This document shows, in pieces, positions 34,377 through 42,485 of a DNA stretch of 64,000 bases. The stretch lies in the NCBI GenBank assembly GCA_020637555.1, contig JACKKF010000006.1, positions 282,514-346,513 on the forward strand, written 5' to 3'. Position 1 is the stretch's first letter, and every line of letters begins with the position of its first letter. The stretch is from Rhodobacter sp. GTDB taxonomy: Bacteria > Pseudomonadota > Alphaproteobacteria > Rhodobacterales > Rhodobacteraceae. The notes below the pieces were generated by a model. That model had not been told where the DNA came from. It ran no database searches and saw only the letters and a program-made list of their open reading frames with translations. A program made the translations under genes and the position numbers.

Positions 34377-35661
34377 CGCTTCCCTCGGGTTCGCGGCGCT
34401 TCTGGCGCTGATCTTCCTGCGCGTGCCGATCGCTTTTGCGATGATGATCGTCGGTATCGTCGGCTTTGGCCTGGTCGTCGGCTGGCGGCCCTCGCTGATC
34501 TCGGCGGCGCAATCGGCGATCCATACCTCGCAGGAATATTCGCTGCTGGTGATTCCGCTGTTCCTGCTGATGGGCAACCTGATCTCCAGTTCGGGTCTGT
34601 CCGGTCGGCTTTATGACGCGACCTATGCCTGGCTCGGGCACAAGCCCGGAGGGCTGGCGCGGGCGACCATCGTGTCCTGCGCCGGGTTCTCGGCGGTCTG
34701 CGGCAGTTCGCTGGCCACCACCGCGACAATGGCCAAGATCGCGGTGCCGCAGATGCGTCGACTGGGCTATTCGCAGGACCTGGCCGCGGGCGCCATCGCT
34801 GCGGGCGGCACGCTGGGCATCCTGATCCCGCCCAGCGTGATCATGGTGCTTTATGGTGTGCTCACGCAGACCGACATCGCCGCGCTGTTCATCGCGGGGG
34901 TGATCCCAGGTATTCTGGGCATCGCCCTGTATAATGCCGCGATCAGCGTCGTCGCCCGGATGAAGCCCGAGGCCGGGCCGCCCGGCCCCATCGTCCCGCT
35001 GCGCGACAAGATGCGCGCGCTGATGGGCGTGTGGGAGATCCTGCTGCTGTTTATCGTGGTGATCGGCGGCATCTACGTGGGCCTCTTCACCCCCAACGAG
35101 GCCGCCGGGATCGGCGCGTTCGGCGCCTTCCTGTCGGTGGTGCTGCGGCGCACGGTAAGCTTCTGGAACCTGGTCGAGGTGTTCTTTGACACCGCCGTGC
35201 TGTCGGCCACGCTGGTCGCCGTGCTGGTCGGGGCCGCGATCTTTTCGAACTTTCTGAACATGACCGGGATGCCCCGCCAGATCGGAGAGTTCGTGGCCGG
35301 CAACGGCTATCCCGCCTGGGCCGTGCTGGGGCTGATCATTGTCGCCTATGTGATCCTGGGGATGATCCTGGACAGCATCTCGATGATCCTGCTGACGATC
35401 CCGGTGTTCTTTCCGCTGGTGCAGACGCTGGGGCTGGATCCGATCTGGTTCGGCATCATCGTTGTCGTGGTCACCGAGATCAGCCTGATCACGCCACCCG
35501 TCGGTATGAACATCTTTGTGCTGGCCAATGTGGTGCCTGACATCGGCATCCGCACCATCTACCGGGGAGTCATCCCCTTCATCGTCGCCGACATCGTCCG
35601 GCTGGGCCTGCTGCTGGCCTTTCCGGTGCTGTCGCTCTTCCTCCCCAACATGATGCACTGA
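34369..35661 (+). CDS. TRAP transporter large permease (DctM family), system 2
   Basis: A 430-residue permease with about 12 hydrophobic segments. Family motifs are IPLFLLMGNLISSSGLSGRLYD, CAGFSAVCGSSLATTATMAKIAVPQM, GGTLGILIPPSVIMVLYG and ITPPVGMNIFVLANV. The ATG is inside the end of dctQ2 (ATGCTTGA). It completes the second TRAP system; the hydrolase gene begins 9 bases after its stop, so hydrolase and transporter share a transcript. Confidence 0.95.
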   Translation: MLDASLGFAALLALIFLRVPIAFAMMIVGIVGFGLVVGWRPSLISAAQSAIHTSQEYSLLVIPLFLLMGNLISSSGLSGRLYDATYAWLGHKPGGLARATIVSCAGFSAVCGSSLATTATMAKIAVPQMRRLGYSQDLAAGAIAAGGTLGILIPPSVIMVLYGVLTQTDIAALFIAGVIPGILGIALYNAAISVVARMKPEAGPPGPIVPLRDKMRALMGVWEILLLFIVVIGGIYVGLFTPNEAAGIGAFGAFLSVVLRRTVSFWNLVEVFFDTAVLSATLVAVLVGAAIFSNFLNMTGMPRQIGEFVAGNGYPAWAVLGLIIVAYVILGMILDSISMILLTIPVFFPLVQTLGLDPIWFGIIVVVVTEISLITPPVGMNIFVLANVVPDIGIRTIYRGVIPFIVADIVRLGLLLAFPVLSLFLPNMMH

Positions 35662-35670
35662 GCAAGACCC

Positions 35671-36867
35671 ATGACCATCGCCCAGAAACACGCCTTTACC
35701 CGCATTCCGCTGATCATCCAGTATCCCGAGGCCCTGAAGAACGCCGAAACCTACGGGTTTGTCGGCACGCAGGGCATGGTCAATCTGGAAGGGCAGCTGC
35801 TGCGCCCCGAGGGGGTGCCGTCCAAGACCGTCCTCATCATCATGCACCCGGCGACCACGCTGCAACTGCTGCCGGTGCCGATCGCGCTGGCCGAGGCCGG
35901 GTTCCATGTGATCTGCGGCAACAGCCGGTATCAGCGGTTCGACGCCAGCCTGATCATGGAGAAGGTTGCGCGCGACATGGGGGCCTATGTCGACTATGCC
36001 AAGAACGGCCTGGGCTATGAGAAGGTGGTGCTGCTGGGCTGGTCGGGCGGCGCCTCGCTGTCGCTGTTCTATCAATCGCAGGCGGAAAAGCCGGACATCA
36101 CCCATACGCCTGCGGGCGATCCCTATGACCTGACGGCGGCGGGGCTGATCCCGGCGGACGGGGTGATGATGGTCGCCGCCCACGCCAGCCGCGCGCGCAC
36201 CCTCAGCGAATGGCTCGACCCGTCGGTGATCGACGAGGGCAACCCCTATCGCCGCGACCGCGAGCTGGACATCTATGATCCCAACGGTGCACCGCGTCCG
36301 CCCTACAGCGCCGATTTCATTGCTCATTTTCGCGCCGCCCAGCTGGCCCGGATGCGCCGTATCACCGCCTGGGCGCGCGAAGAGCTGGACACCCTGAGCC
36401 GCGCCGGTGGCGTGGAGTTCGAGCGCAGCTTTGTCACCCATCGCACGATGGCCGATCTGCGCTGGCTTGACCCGGCGGTTGATCCCAACGACCGGGTGCC
36501 GCAGACCTGCTATCTGGGCAACCCGCAGGCCGCGAACGTGAACCCCGTGGGGATCGGTCGTTACAGCTGCCTGCGCAGCTGGCTGTCGCAATGGTCGGTC
36601 GATGACAGCCGCTGCGACGCCTTTGCCGGGGCGGCGCGGATCTCGGTTCCGCTGATCGTCATCGAGAACAGCGCCGATGATGGCGCGCCGGCCTCGCATT
36701 CGCGGATGGTCTACGAGGCAGCGGCACAGACCAGGCGGGAAATGCATGTGATCAAGGGCGCGACGCATTACTACAAGGGCCAGCCCGAGCTGCTGGCCGA
36801 ATGCCTCGGCCTGATCCGCGACTGGCTGCTGCGCGAAAACCTTTGGGAGCCGGCAAACGCCGCCTGA
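35671..36867 (+). CDS. Alpha/beta hydrolase, candidate aromatic ester hydrolase
   Basis: A 398-residue alpha/beta-fold hydrolase without signal peptide. The nucleophile elbow is GWSGG with Ser125; likely acid and histidine are Asp336/337 in ENSADDGAP and His366 in KGATHYYKG. An HPATT segment near residue 59 would form the oxyanion region. The gene is co-transcribed with TRAP system 2 and lies next to a phthalate-type dioxygenase. A phthalate (mono)ester hydrolase giving the free diacid would fit that setting, but this is inference; other carboxylic ester or C-C hydrolase substrates are equally open. A bidirectional terminator ends the operon. Confidence 0.75.
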   Translation: MTIAQKHAFTRIPLIIQYPEALKNAETYGFVGTQGMVNLEGQLLRPEGVPSKTVLIIMHPATTLQLLPVPIALAEAGFHVICGNSRYQRFDASLIMEKVARDMGAYVDYAKNGLGYEKVVLLGWSGGASLSLFYQSQAEKPDITHTPAGDPYDLTAAGLIPADGVMMVAAHASRARTLSEWLDPSVIDEGNPYRRDRELDIYDPNGAPRPPYSADFIAHFRAAQLARMRRITAWAREELDTLSRAGGVEFERSFVTHRTMADLRWLDPAVDPNDRVPQTCYLGNPQAANVNPVGIGRYSCLRSWLSQWSVDDSRCDAFAGAARISVPLIVIENSADDGAPASHSRMVYEAAAQTRREMHVIKGATHYYKGQPELLAECLGLIRDWLLRENLWEPANAA

Positions 36868-36889
36868 TCCGTCGCCGCGCGTGCCCATC

Positions 36890-36928
36890 AAAAAATACCC
36901 TCGGGGGCGACCGCCTCCGAGGGTTTTC
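36890..36928. terminator. Bidirectional terminator between hydrolase and Rieske oxygenase genes
   Basis: Stem ACCCTCGG (36897-36904) / CCGAGGGT (36917-36924), extended inward by two to three pairs, followed on the plus strand by TTTT. On the minus strand the hairpin is followed by a run of six T (AAAAAA at 36890-36895). It serves the two convergent operons. Confidence 0.85.
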
Positions 36929-36958
36929 CGTTGTCCGACCCGGGATGGGTCCGGCCGC

Positions 36959-38239
36959 CTATTCTGCGGCCAGGACATTTCCCTTCCACAGCTCGCGCCA
37001 GTCGGTCCCCTTGGGCACCACCCCCTGATACGACGCGATCTGCGCCTGCCGGATGCCGGGGTCCGTGCCGATGGCGGGGGCGCCGGCGGCGACGGCGGTG
37101 GCCGCATCGACCATCAGGCGGCGGAACTCGACGATGGCGATGTCGGACGCCCCCAGGATGTCATGCGTGCGGTCGACGATCGGCCCCATCGACACCCACA
37201 TAGCGATGTCCTGGTTCGGGATCCCGGCGATGCCGGTGAAATTCCCGTCCTTCATCCGCGCGCGGTCCTGCCGGAAGCGGTTGTCCATCGTTGCATAGGT
37301 CGCCCAGGTGACCGGATCCAGATCCTGCCCGGGCACCGCATGGGCAAAGGCGCGCCAGGTCTGGGTGTCCGGGGTTTCTTCGGGCTTGCCCCATGCGATG
37401 AAGTGGAACATCGAGCTGGTATCGTCGATCGGCACGATCACCGTGGCGACGTTATAGGACGTGTTCGGCGGGATGAGCGAGGTATAGGGCGCGACATACT
37501 GCGTCACGCGGATGTAGTCATGGGTTGCGGCCTTCTTGATCGGCCGCCGGATCGCCGCATACTGAAAACCGTAATTGGTGGTGTGCGCCTGCATCCGCGG
37601 CGACCGGTCGGTCGAGGGGCGCAGCCAGTTGGTCGCCGTCGCGCCGGCGCTGTCCACGGGCGCCGGCACCATGTCGGACGAATGCAGCGACGAGGAGTGC
37701 GCGCTGTCGATCTGGCCTTCGGTGATCTGTGCCCAGTTGGCGGGGATGCGGATCTTGAGGATCGACACGCGCTCGGTCCCGGTGGGGCAGAACGCCGGGG
37801 GGCGGAACTCGGGCGCCTGTCCCTGTTCGCCCAGCCACGCCCAGACGAAACCGCCGAACTCGGTCGTTTCATAGGCGCGGTGCTTGACCTTGCTCATCAG
37901 GGGGCTGCCCTCGGGCTCCGAGGACATTGCCACCACGTTGCCCTCAACGTCGAATTTCCAGCCATGATACAGGCAGCGCAGGCCGCATTCCTCGTTGCGG
38001 CCCAGAACCAGCGAGGCCAGCCGGTGCGGACAGAGTTCGTCCAGCAGGCCCAGACGCCCCTTGCTGTCCCGAAATGCGACCATGCGCGTGCCCAGCGCCT
38101 CGATCAGGACTGGCGTTCCGTCGGGTTCGGCAACCTCTTCGGACAGGCAAACGGGTGTCCAATGCTGGCGCATCAGGGTGCCCATCGGCGTTCCCGGCCC
38201 GACGCGCGTCAGGGTGTTGTTCTCTTGCGGTGATAGCAT
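36959..38239 (-). CDS. Rieske non-heme iron oxygenase, phthalate 4,5-dioxygenase-like
   Basis: A 426-residue oxygenase alpha subunit. The Rieske [2Fe-2S] ligands are Cys70-Pro-His72 and Cys89-x2-His92 (CLYHGW). The mononuclear iron triad candidates are His181 and His186 in GQIDSAHSSSLH with a distal Asp; Asp178 is the bridging residue. The family is that of phthalate 4,5-dioxygenase (Pht3/OphA2), homomeric and fed by an FMN/2Fe-2S reductase. It would add O2 across a ring C-C bond of an aromatic carboxylate to give a cis-dihydrodiol. It is divergent from its reductase gene across an 86-base region with a perfect MarR-type palindrome. Isophthalate-like or sulfonated substrates are alternatives. 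Confidence 0.85.
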   Translation of the reverse strand: MLSPQENNTLTRVGPGTPMGTLMRQHWTPVCLSEEVAEPDGTPVLIEALGTRMVAFRDSKGRLGLLDELCPHRLASLVLGRNEECGLRCLYHGWKFDVEGNVVAMSSEPEGSPLMSKVKHRAYETTEFGGFVWAWLGEQGQAPEFRPPAFCPTGTERVSILKIRIPANWAQITEGQIDSAHSSSLHSSDMVPAPVDSAGATATNWLRPSTDRSPRMQAHTTNYGFQYAAIRRPIKKAATHDYIRVTQYVAPYTSLIPPNTSYNVATVIVPIDDTSSMFHFIAWGKPEETPDTQTWRAFAHAVPGQDLDPVTWATYATMDNRFRQDRARMKDGNFTGIAGIPNQDIAMWVSMGPIVDRTHDILGASDIAIVEFRRLMVDAATAVAAGAPAIGTDPGIRQAQIASYQGVVPKGTDWRELWKGNVLAAE

Positions 38240-38298
38240 CGCGGTCTCCTCTGCTTGGCGCGATTTTGCCGGAGGTCGCTGCGCTTGACAAGAAAAAA

Positions 38299-38310
38299 TT
38301 AGAAATCTAA
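38299..38310. promoter_or_regulatory. MarR-type palindrome between oxygenase and reductase genes
   Basis: TTAGAAATCTAA; the symmetry extends to AATTAGA..TCTAATT (38297-38312). It is placed to control both divergent genes and ends 15 bases before the reductase ATG. It is the best-conserved of the four sites, together with 42431-42442. Confidence 0.65.
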
Positions 38311-38325
38311 TTTATTTGAGGAAAG

Positions 38326-39270
38326 ATGGAGCGCAGAGTCATGAAAATGAGAGTCGCCGGGCGTCGATCGCTGACCGCCGATATCGAGGAGTTCACCCTC
38401 GAGCCGGCCGATGGCGCCGCTCTGCCGTCCGCAGCACCAGGCGATCATGTCACCGTCGAGACCCCGTCGGGGGCGATGCGCCGCTATTCTCTGGTGCATC
38501 CTTCGGACGCGCCCGAAACCTATGTTCTGGCCATCAAACGCGAGGCCGCGTCGCGCGGTGGGTCGGCGTCGATGCATGACGCGGCGGTGGTTGGCACGAT
38601 CCTGAATGTCGACGCGCCCGAGAACGCCTTTCCTCTGGGCGAGGGGCATGCCGCGCTGCTGATCGCGGGGGGAATCGGGATCACCCCGATCTATGCGATG
38701 GCCCAGAGTCTGAGCGCGCAGGGACGGGCATTCCGCCTGATCTATTGCACCCGCGACGCGGCCGGCACCGCCTATGCCGATGACCTGCGCGCACTGTGTG
38801 GCGACCGGCTCACGCTGCACCATGACGGTGGCGACCCCGAGCGGCTGTTCGAATTCTGGGATGTCTTGGGCGAACCCACGGACGCGCAGGTCTATTGCTG
38901 TGGCCCAACCCCTTTGATGGAGGAAGTCCGCGGCATGACCGGGCACTGGCCGGAAGGGCACGTGCATTTCGAGGACTTCAAACCCGTCGATGTCGTGCGG
39001 GCCGACGATCACGCCTTTGCCGTGGTGTTGCAGCGGTCCGGGATCACCGTCGAGGTGCCGGCCGACCGGACAATCCTCGAAGCCCTGCGCGATGCCGGGC
39101 ACAAGACCGTCAGCTCCTGCGAAAGTGGAACCTGCGGAACTTGCAAATGCGGGCTGATCGAAGGCGAGGCCGATCATCGCGACATGGTGCTGATGGACGA
39201 GGAAAAAGCCGGCAAGATCATGGTCTGCGTGTCGCGCGCCAAGGGGGATCACCTTGTCCTCGACCTCTGA
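38326..39270 (+). CDS. Oxygenase reductase, phthalate dioxygenase reductase-like (FMN, NADH, 2Fe-2S)
   Basis: A 314-residue three-domain reductase. The FMN domain has RRYSLVHPSD at residues 52-61, the NAD domain has AGGIGITPIYAM near 114-125 and CCGPTPLM at 191-198, and the C-terminal plant-type ferredoxin has Cys265, Cys270, Cys273 and Cys301 (SCESGTCGTC...MVCVS). The domain order FMN-NAD-ferredoxin is that of phthalate dioxygenase reductase and vanillate demethylase reductase. It transfers electrons from NADH to the Rieske oxygenase encoded divergently. GAGGA precedes the ATG at 38326. The 3' end overlaps the next gene by 17 bases. Confidence 0.92.
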   Translation: MERRVMKMRVAGRRSLTADIEEFTLEPADGAALPSAAPGDHVTVETPSGAMRRYSLVHPSDAPETYVLAIKREAASRGGSASMHDAAVVGTILNVDAPENAFPLGEGHAALLIAGGIGITPIYAMAQSLSAQGRAFRLIYCTRDAAGTAYADDLRALCGDRLTLHHDGGDPERLFEFWDVLGEPTDAQVYCCGPTPLMEEVRGMTGHWPEGHVHFEDFKPVDVVRADDHAFAVVLQRSGITVEVPADRTILEALRDAGHKTVSSCESGTCGTCKCGLIEGEADHRDMVLMDEEKAGKIMVCVSRAKGDHLVLDL

Positions 39271-40423
39271 TCCCGTGCGGCTGGGGGTGGTCGGTCTGGG
39301 CCGGGCCTTTGCGCTGACCGCCCCCGCCATCGCCGCGCATCCGGGCGTCGTGCCGGTCGCCGCCGCCGCACCCCGTGCCGAGAGCCGGGATGCCTTTCGC
39401 GCGGCGTTCGGTGGTCGGGTCTATGCCGAGGTCGCGGATCTGGCCGCCGATCCAGAGGTCGAGGCGGTCTATGTCACCACCCCGCACGGGATGCACCTGG
39501 ACCATGCACTGACGGCAATCCGGGCGGGCAAGCATGTGCTGGTCGAAAAGCCGATGGCGGTGTCGCTGGGCGATGCCTGCGCGATGGTGCGCGCCGCGCG
39601 CGCGGCCGGTGTTACGCTGATCGTCGGTCCGAGCCACAGCTTTGACGGCCCGGTCAAGCTGGCGGCGGATCTGATCGCTGCCGGGGCGATTGGCGGGGTG
39701 CGCATGATCCACGCCCTCTATGCCACCGATTTCCTGTATCGCCCCCGCCGCGCCGATGAGTTGAGCACGGATCTGGGCGGTGGCGTGGTGTTCAGCCAGG
39801 CGATTCACCAGGTCGACCTGGTGCGCCGCCTCGCCGGCGGGCGGGCGGTGTCGGTTTACGCCCGCACCGGCGGCGCCTGGGATCCCGCCCGTCCGACCGA
39901 AGGCGCCTATGCGATGATGATCGACTTTGCGGACGGGGCCTTCGCCAGCCTGACCTATTCCGGCTATGCCCACGTCGATGGCGACCGCCTGATGGAAGGG
40001 GTGTCGGAATTGGGCGTGCCCAAGCCTGCGGCGCATCGCGCGGCCCGGGCCGCGCTGTCCGCCGCACCCGACGAGGCCGCCGCCAAACGCGCGCGCGGCT
40101 TTGCGACGCTGGCCGAGTGCCCGGTGGCCGAGACGCACGAGCATTTCGGCCAGGTGCTGGTGTTCGGTGAGCGCGGCGACCTGCGCCTGACCCCGGGCGG
40201 GGTCGAGGTGACCGACGACCGTGAACGCCGGTTCCACCCGGCGCCGTTCCGGACCACCCGGGCCGAGGTCTTCGACACGCTCCATGCGGCGCTGCGCGCC
40301 GGTGTGCCGCCGCTGCAGTCCGGGGTCTGGGGGCGGGCCTCGCTGGAAATTTGCCATGCCCTGCTGGCCAGCGCCCGAACCGGCCGCCCGCAGGGGTTGG
40401 TCCATCAAGGAGAGACCGCATGA
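39254..40423 (+). CDS. Gfo/Idh/MocA oxidoreductase, dihydrodiol dehydrogenase-like (Pht4 type)
   Basis: A 389-residue NAD(P)-dependent dehydrogenase. The Rossmann motif is VVGLGRAFA near residue 12, the EKP motif (LVEKPMAVSLGDA) near residue 97, and GVVFSQAIHQVDLVRRL near 175 supplies the catalytic His segment. In the phthalate pathway of Pseudomonas, cis-4,5-dihydro-4,5-dihydroxyphthalate dehydrogenase (Pht4) belongs to this family, and the present order reductase-dehydrogenase-decarboxylase matches that pathway. The TTG at 39254 has AGGGGGA upstream and lies within the reductase gene; GTG 39275 is the alternative. It overlaps the decarboxylase gene by four bases. Confidence 0.82.
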   Translation: MSSTSDPVRLGVVGLGRAFALTAPAIAAHPGVVPVAAAAPRAESRDAFRAAFGGRVYAEVADLAADPEVEAVYVTTPHGMHLDHALTAIRAGKHVLVEKPMAVSLGDACAMVRAARAAGVTLIVGPSHSFDGPVKLAADLIAAGAIGGVRMIHALYATDFLYRPRRADELSTDLGGGVVFSQAIHQVDLVRRLAGGRAVSVYARTGGAWDPARPTEGAYAMMIDFADGAFASLTYSGYAHVDGDRLMEGVSELGVPKPAAHRAARAALSAAPDEAAAKRARGFATLAECPVAETHEHFGQVLVFGERGDLRLTPGGVEVTDDRERRFHPAPFRTTRAEVFDTLHAALRAGVPPLQSGVWGRASLEICHALLASARTGRPQGLVHQGETA

Positions 40424-41403
40424 CCCTGAGCCTGTCCGTCGCAATGGGCGATTATGACCGCACCCGGGCCTTGTTCGACGGGCGCGTGCAGATCGACGGG
40501 GTGAGCCCGGTCTACCTGCTACAATCGCCCGAAGAGATGTTCTTCAACGCTTTCCGGCATCGCACCTGCGACGTGACCGAGCTGTCGCTCAGCTCCTATT
40601 GCGTGTCGCTGACCCGCGAAGACCCGCCCTATATCGCCGTTCCGGTGTTCCTCAGCCGAGCTTTTCGCCATTCGTCGGTCTATGTCCGCGCCGATCGCGG
40701 GATCGAAGGGCCTGCCGATCTGATCGGTCGGCGGATCGGGCTGGCCGAATATCAGCTGACGGCGAATGTCTGGGTGCGGGCGATCCTTCAGGATGCGGGG
40801 GTGTCGCCCGACCAGATCCACTGGGTGCGTGGCGGGATGGACACGCCGGGCCGGCCGGAAAAGATCCGGCTGGAGCTGCCGCCGAATGTCCGGATCACGC
40901 CCGCGCCCGAGGGTGCGACGCTGAACCGGATGCTGGCCGCCGGGGACATTGACGGGTTCATCGGCCCGCGCTGGCCGCGCTGCTATCACGAAGGTCACCC
41001 GCAGGTGCGCCGCCTCTGGCAGGACGGGTTCCGGGCGGCGCGCGACTGGCACGCCGGGACCGGGCATTTCCCGATCATGCATGTGCTGGGGGTTCGCCGC
41101 AGCCTGGCCGAACAGAACCCCTGGTTGCCCGGCGCGCTGTTCAAGGCTTTCAGCCAGTCCAAGGTGTTGGCACAGGCGGCGCTGGCCGATACCTCGGCCA
41201 CCAAGGTCACGATGCCGTTTGTCGAGGATGTGCTGGCGATCTCGGCGCAGATGGCACCGGATCTGTGGTCCTACGGGCTTGAGGCAAATCGCGCGACGCT
41301 GGACTATTTCCTGCATCACCACCACGCCCAGGGCCTCAGCCCCCGCCGGTTGGCTGTGGACGAGCTGTTCCACCCGACCACCGCCGAGAGCTGGTCTCTA
41401 TGA
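40420..41403 (+). CDS. 4,5-dihydroxyphthalate decarboxylase-like protein (Pht5 type)
   Basis: A 327-residue protein with a periplasmic-binding-protein-like fold but no signal peptide, so cytoplasmic. It starts MTLSLSVAMGDYDRTRALFDG and has DVTELSLSSYCVSL, FRHSSVYVRADRGI and LAEYQLTANVWVRAIL. These features match 4,5-dihydroxyphthalate decarboxylase, which yields protocatechuate, and related enzymes often mislabelled as ABC binding proteins. It is coupled by four-base overlaps to the Gfo/Idh dehydrogenase before and a small unknown gene after. The set oxygenase, reductase, dehydrogenase and decarboxylase forms a complete upper pathway. Confidence 0.82.
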   Translation: MTLSLSVAMGDYDRTRALFDGRVQIDGVSPVYLLQSPEEMFFNAFRHRTCDVTELSLSSYCVSLTREDPPYIAVPVFLSRAFRHSSVYVRADRGIEGPADLIGRRIGLAEYQLTANVWVRAILQDAGVSPDQIHWVRGGMDTPGRPEKIRLELPPNVRITPAPEGATLNRMLAAGDIDGFIGPRWPRCYHEGHPQVRRLWQDGFRAARDWHAGTGHFPIMHVLGVRRSLAEQNPWLPGALFKAFSQSKVLAQAALADTSATKVTMPFVEDVLAISAQMAPDLWSYGLEANRATLDYFLHHHHAQGLSPRRLAVDELFHPTTAESWSL

Positions 41404-41873
41404 CCCCGCAACCCGGCGACATCATCGAGATCGGCCTGGACGAGGGGGTGCTCTGCGGCTGGGTGCAGGCACAACCGCCGGGATATCCGGCGGCGGTGGC
41501 CTTTGCCCCGCGGATATTGGATCGGGCATCCCTGGACCCCGGCGCGCTGATCGCCTCGGGGGGGCTGCAGGTGTTTCTGGTGCCGCTTGCAGGGGTGCTG
41601 GCACAGGGCCGGCTGCGCGTTGTGGGGCAGCGGCCGGTCATCGACCCGCCGCGGTTTCGCGTGCCGGTCCTGAACCGGGCCGGGGAGCGGGTGTATGACT
41701 GGATCTGGCAATCCGGCGGCTTGACCCTGCGCGATGCCGCCGATGTCGAGGATCTGCCGCAGCGCGTGATCCTGTCGCTGGCGGCCGTCGTTGCCCGCCT
41801 CGCCGCAGTCAGTGGCGATGCAGCCAAGGTTGCAACCAGCGGTTCAGGGCCGGCAGGATCCACGCCGTTGTGA
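41400..41873 (+). CDS. Unknown protein co-translated with the dihydroxyphthalate decarboxylase-like gene
   Basis: A 157-residue soluble protein, MTPQPGDIIEIGLDEGVLCGW onward, that I do not recognise. It is beta-rich in the first 100 residues (FRVPVLNRAGERVYDWIWQSGG) and helical at the end. No metal or catalytic motif is evident. The ATG overlaps the decarboxylase stop (ATGA), so it belongs to the pathway operon and may be an accessory or immunity-26/DUF-type protein. Its last 65 bases overlap the convergent membrane-protein gene; the reading frame has normal high third-position GC up to there. Confidence 0.65.
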   Translation: MTPQPGDIIEIGLDEGVLCGWVQAQPPGYPAAVAFAPRILDRASLDPGALIASGGLQVFLVPLAGVLAQGRLRVVGQRPVIDPPRFRVPVLNRAGERVYDWIWQSGGLTLRDAADVEDLPQRVILSLAAVVARLAAVSGDAAKVATSGSGPAGSTPL

Positions 41874-42426
41874 GGCCGGTCAGCACCAGCGCCACGATCA
41901 GCAGGCCAAGCGACGGCGGCAGCGGGCGGGTCAGCGGCGCCAGCAGATGCACCAGCAGGATCAGCGCGGGATAAACCGCCAGCAGGCTGATCAGCCAGCG
42001 TTTCCACAGCCGCGGTGGCCGCGCCGGGATGGGGGGCGATCCGGCCGGAACGCCCCAGATCCCCGTCGGATCGGGGTCTTGAACCGCCAGGGTGGCGCCG
42101 TTCAGGGCCGCGACATCGGCCATCGTCGTGAGGAACGCCGGAGTCCTTTGCCAGGCCGCCAGACGGTCGTTCGAGGCAAAGCGGGCGAGGACCAGGAATT
42201 CCGGCCCCGGTCCGGCCGGGCGGGCAATCACATCGCAGCTCTGATAGCCCGAAGCACCGGCTGCCTGCCGCTGCATCTGCCGGAGCAGCGCCGCGCAGCG
42301 ATCCCCGTCGGCTGCGGTCACCCGCAGGATCAGCAACTGGCTTCCCTCGTCAGGGGCAGAGCGTTCGGCGTTCAGCATGGTCGGGCGATCCTGTTCGCAG
42401 TCATCCATCCCGGTGGGGACGGGCAT
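41809..42426 (-). CDS. Antibiotic biosynthesis monooxygenase (ABM) domain membrane protein
   Basis: A 205-residue protein. Residues 30-115 form an ABM-like ferredoxin fold (LLILRVTAADGDRCAALLRQMQ, FLVLARFASNDRLAAW). Residues 140-195 carry two hydrophobic helices (WLISLLAVYPALILLVHLL and LGLLIVALVLTGLTTAWIL). This ABM plus C-terminal membrane layout is a known class of uncharacterised proteins. The start codon is 5 bases from a MarR-type palindrome, which would overlap its promoter. It may act on quinone or hydroxylated aromatics at the membrane; no direct evidence. Confidence 0.75.
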   Translation of the reverse strand: MPVPTGMDDCEQDRPTMLNAERSAPDEGSQLLILRVTAADGDRCAALLRQMQRQAAGASGYQSCDVIARPAGPGPEFLVLARFASNDRLAAWQRTPAFLTTMADVAALNGATLAVQDPDPTGIWGVPAGSPPIPARPPRLWKRWLISLLAVYPALILLVHLLAPLTRPLPPSLGLLIVALVLTGLTTAWILPALNRWLQPWLHRH

Positions 42427-42430
42427 TTAA

Positions 42431-42442
42431 TTAGACATCTAA
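42431..42442. promoter_or_regulatory. MarR-type palindrome upstream of ABM gene, downstream of MarR gene
   Basis: TTAGACATCTAA, with the flanking AATTAGA and TCTAAT extending the symmetry. It lies 5 bases upstream of the ABM start codon and 44 bases after the marR stop, in the short gap between these two co-directional genes. Confidence 0.62.
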
Positions 42443-42485
42443 TATTATGCCTGGACGCCACACGCAAGGGCCGCGGCCGGCCGGA

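Noticed and set aside
34213..37107. 964-codon minus-strand frame across the second TRAP operon
   Set aside because: Composition is rich in His, Gln, Asp and Arg without any domain; it is the antisense shadow of the TRAP permease and hydrolase genes.
40420..41403. Annotation as an ABC transporter substrate-binding protein
   Set aside because: The fold class is right but there is no signal peptide, no transporter partner, and it is joined to dehydrogenase and reductase genes; a decarboxylase of the Pht5 type fits better.
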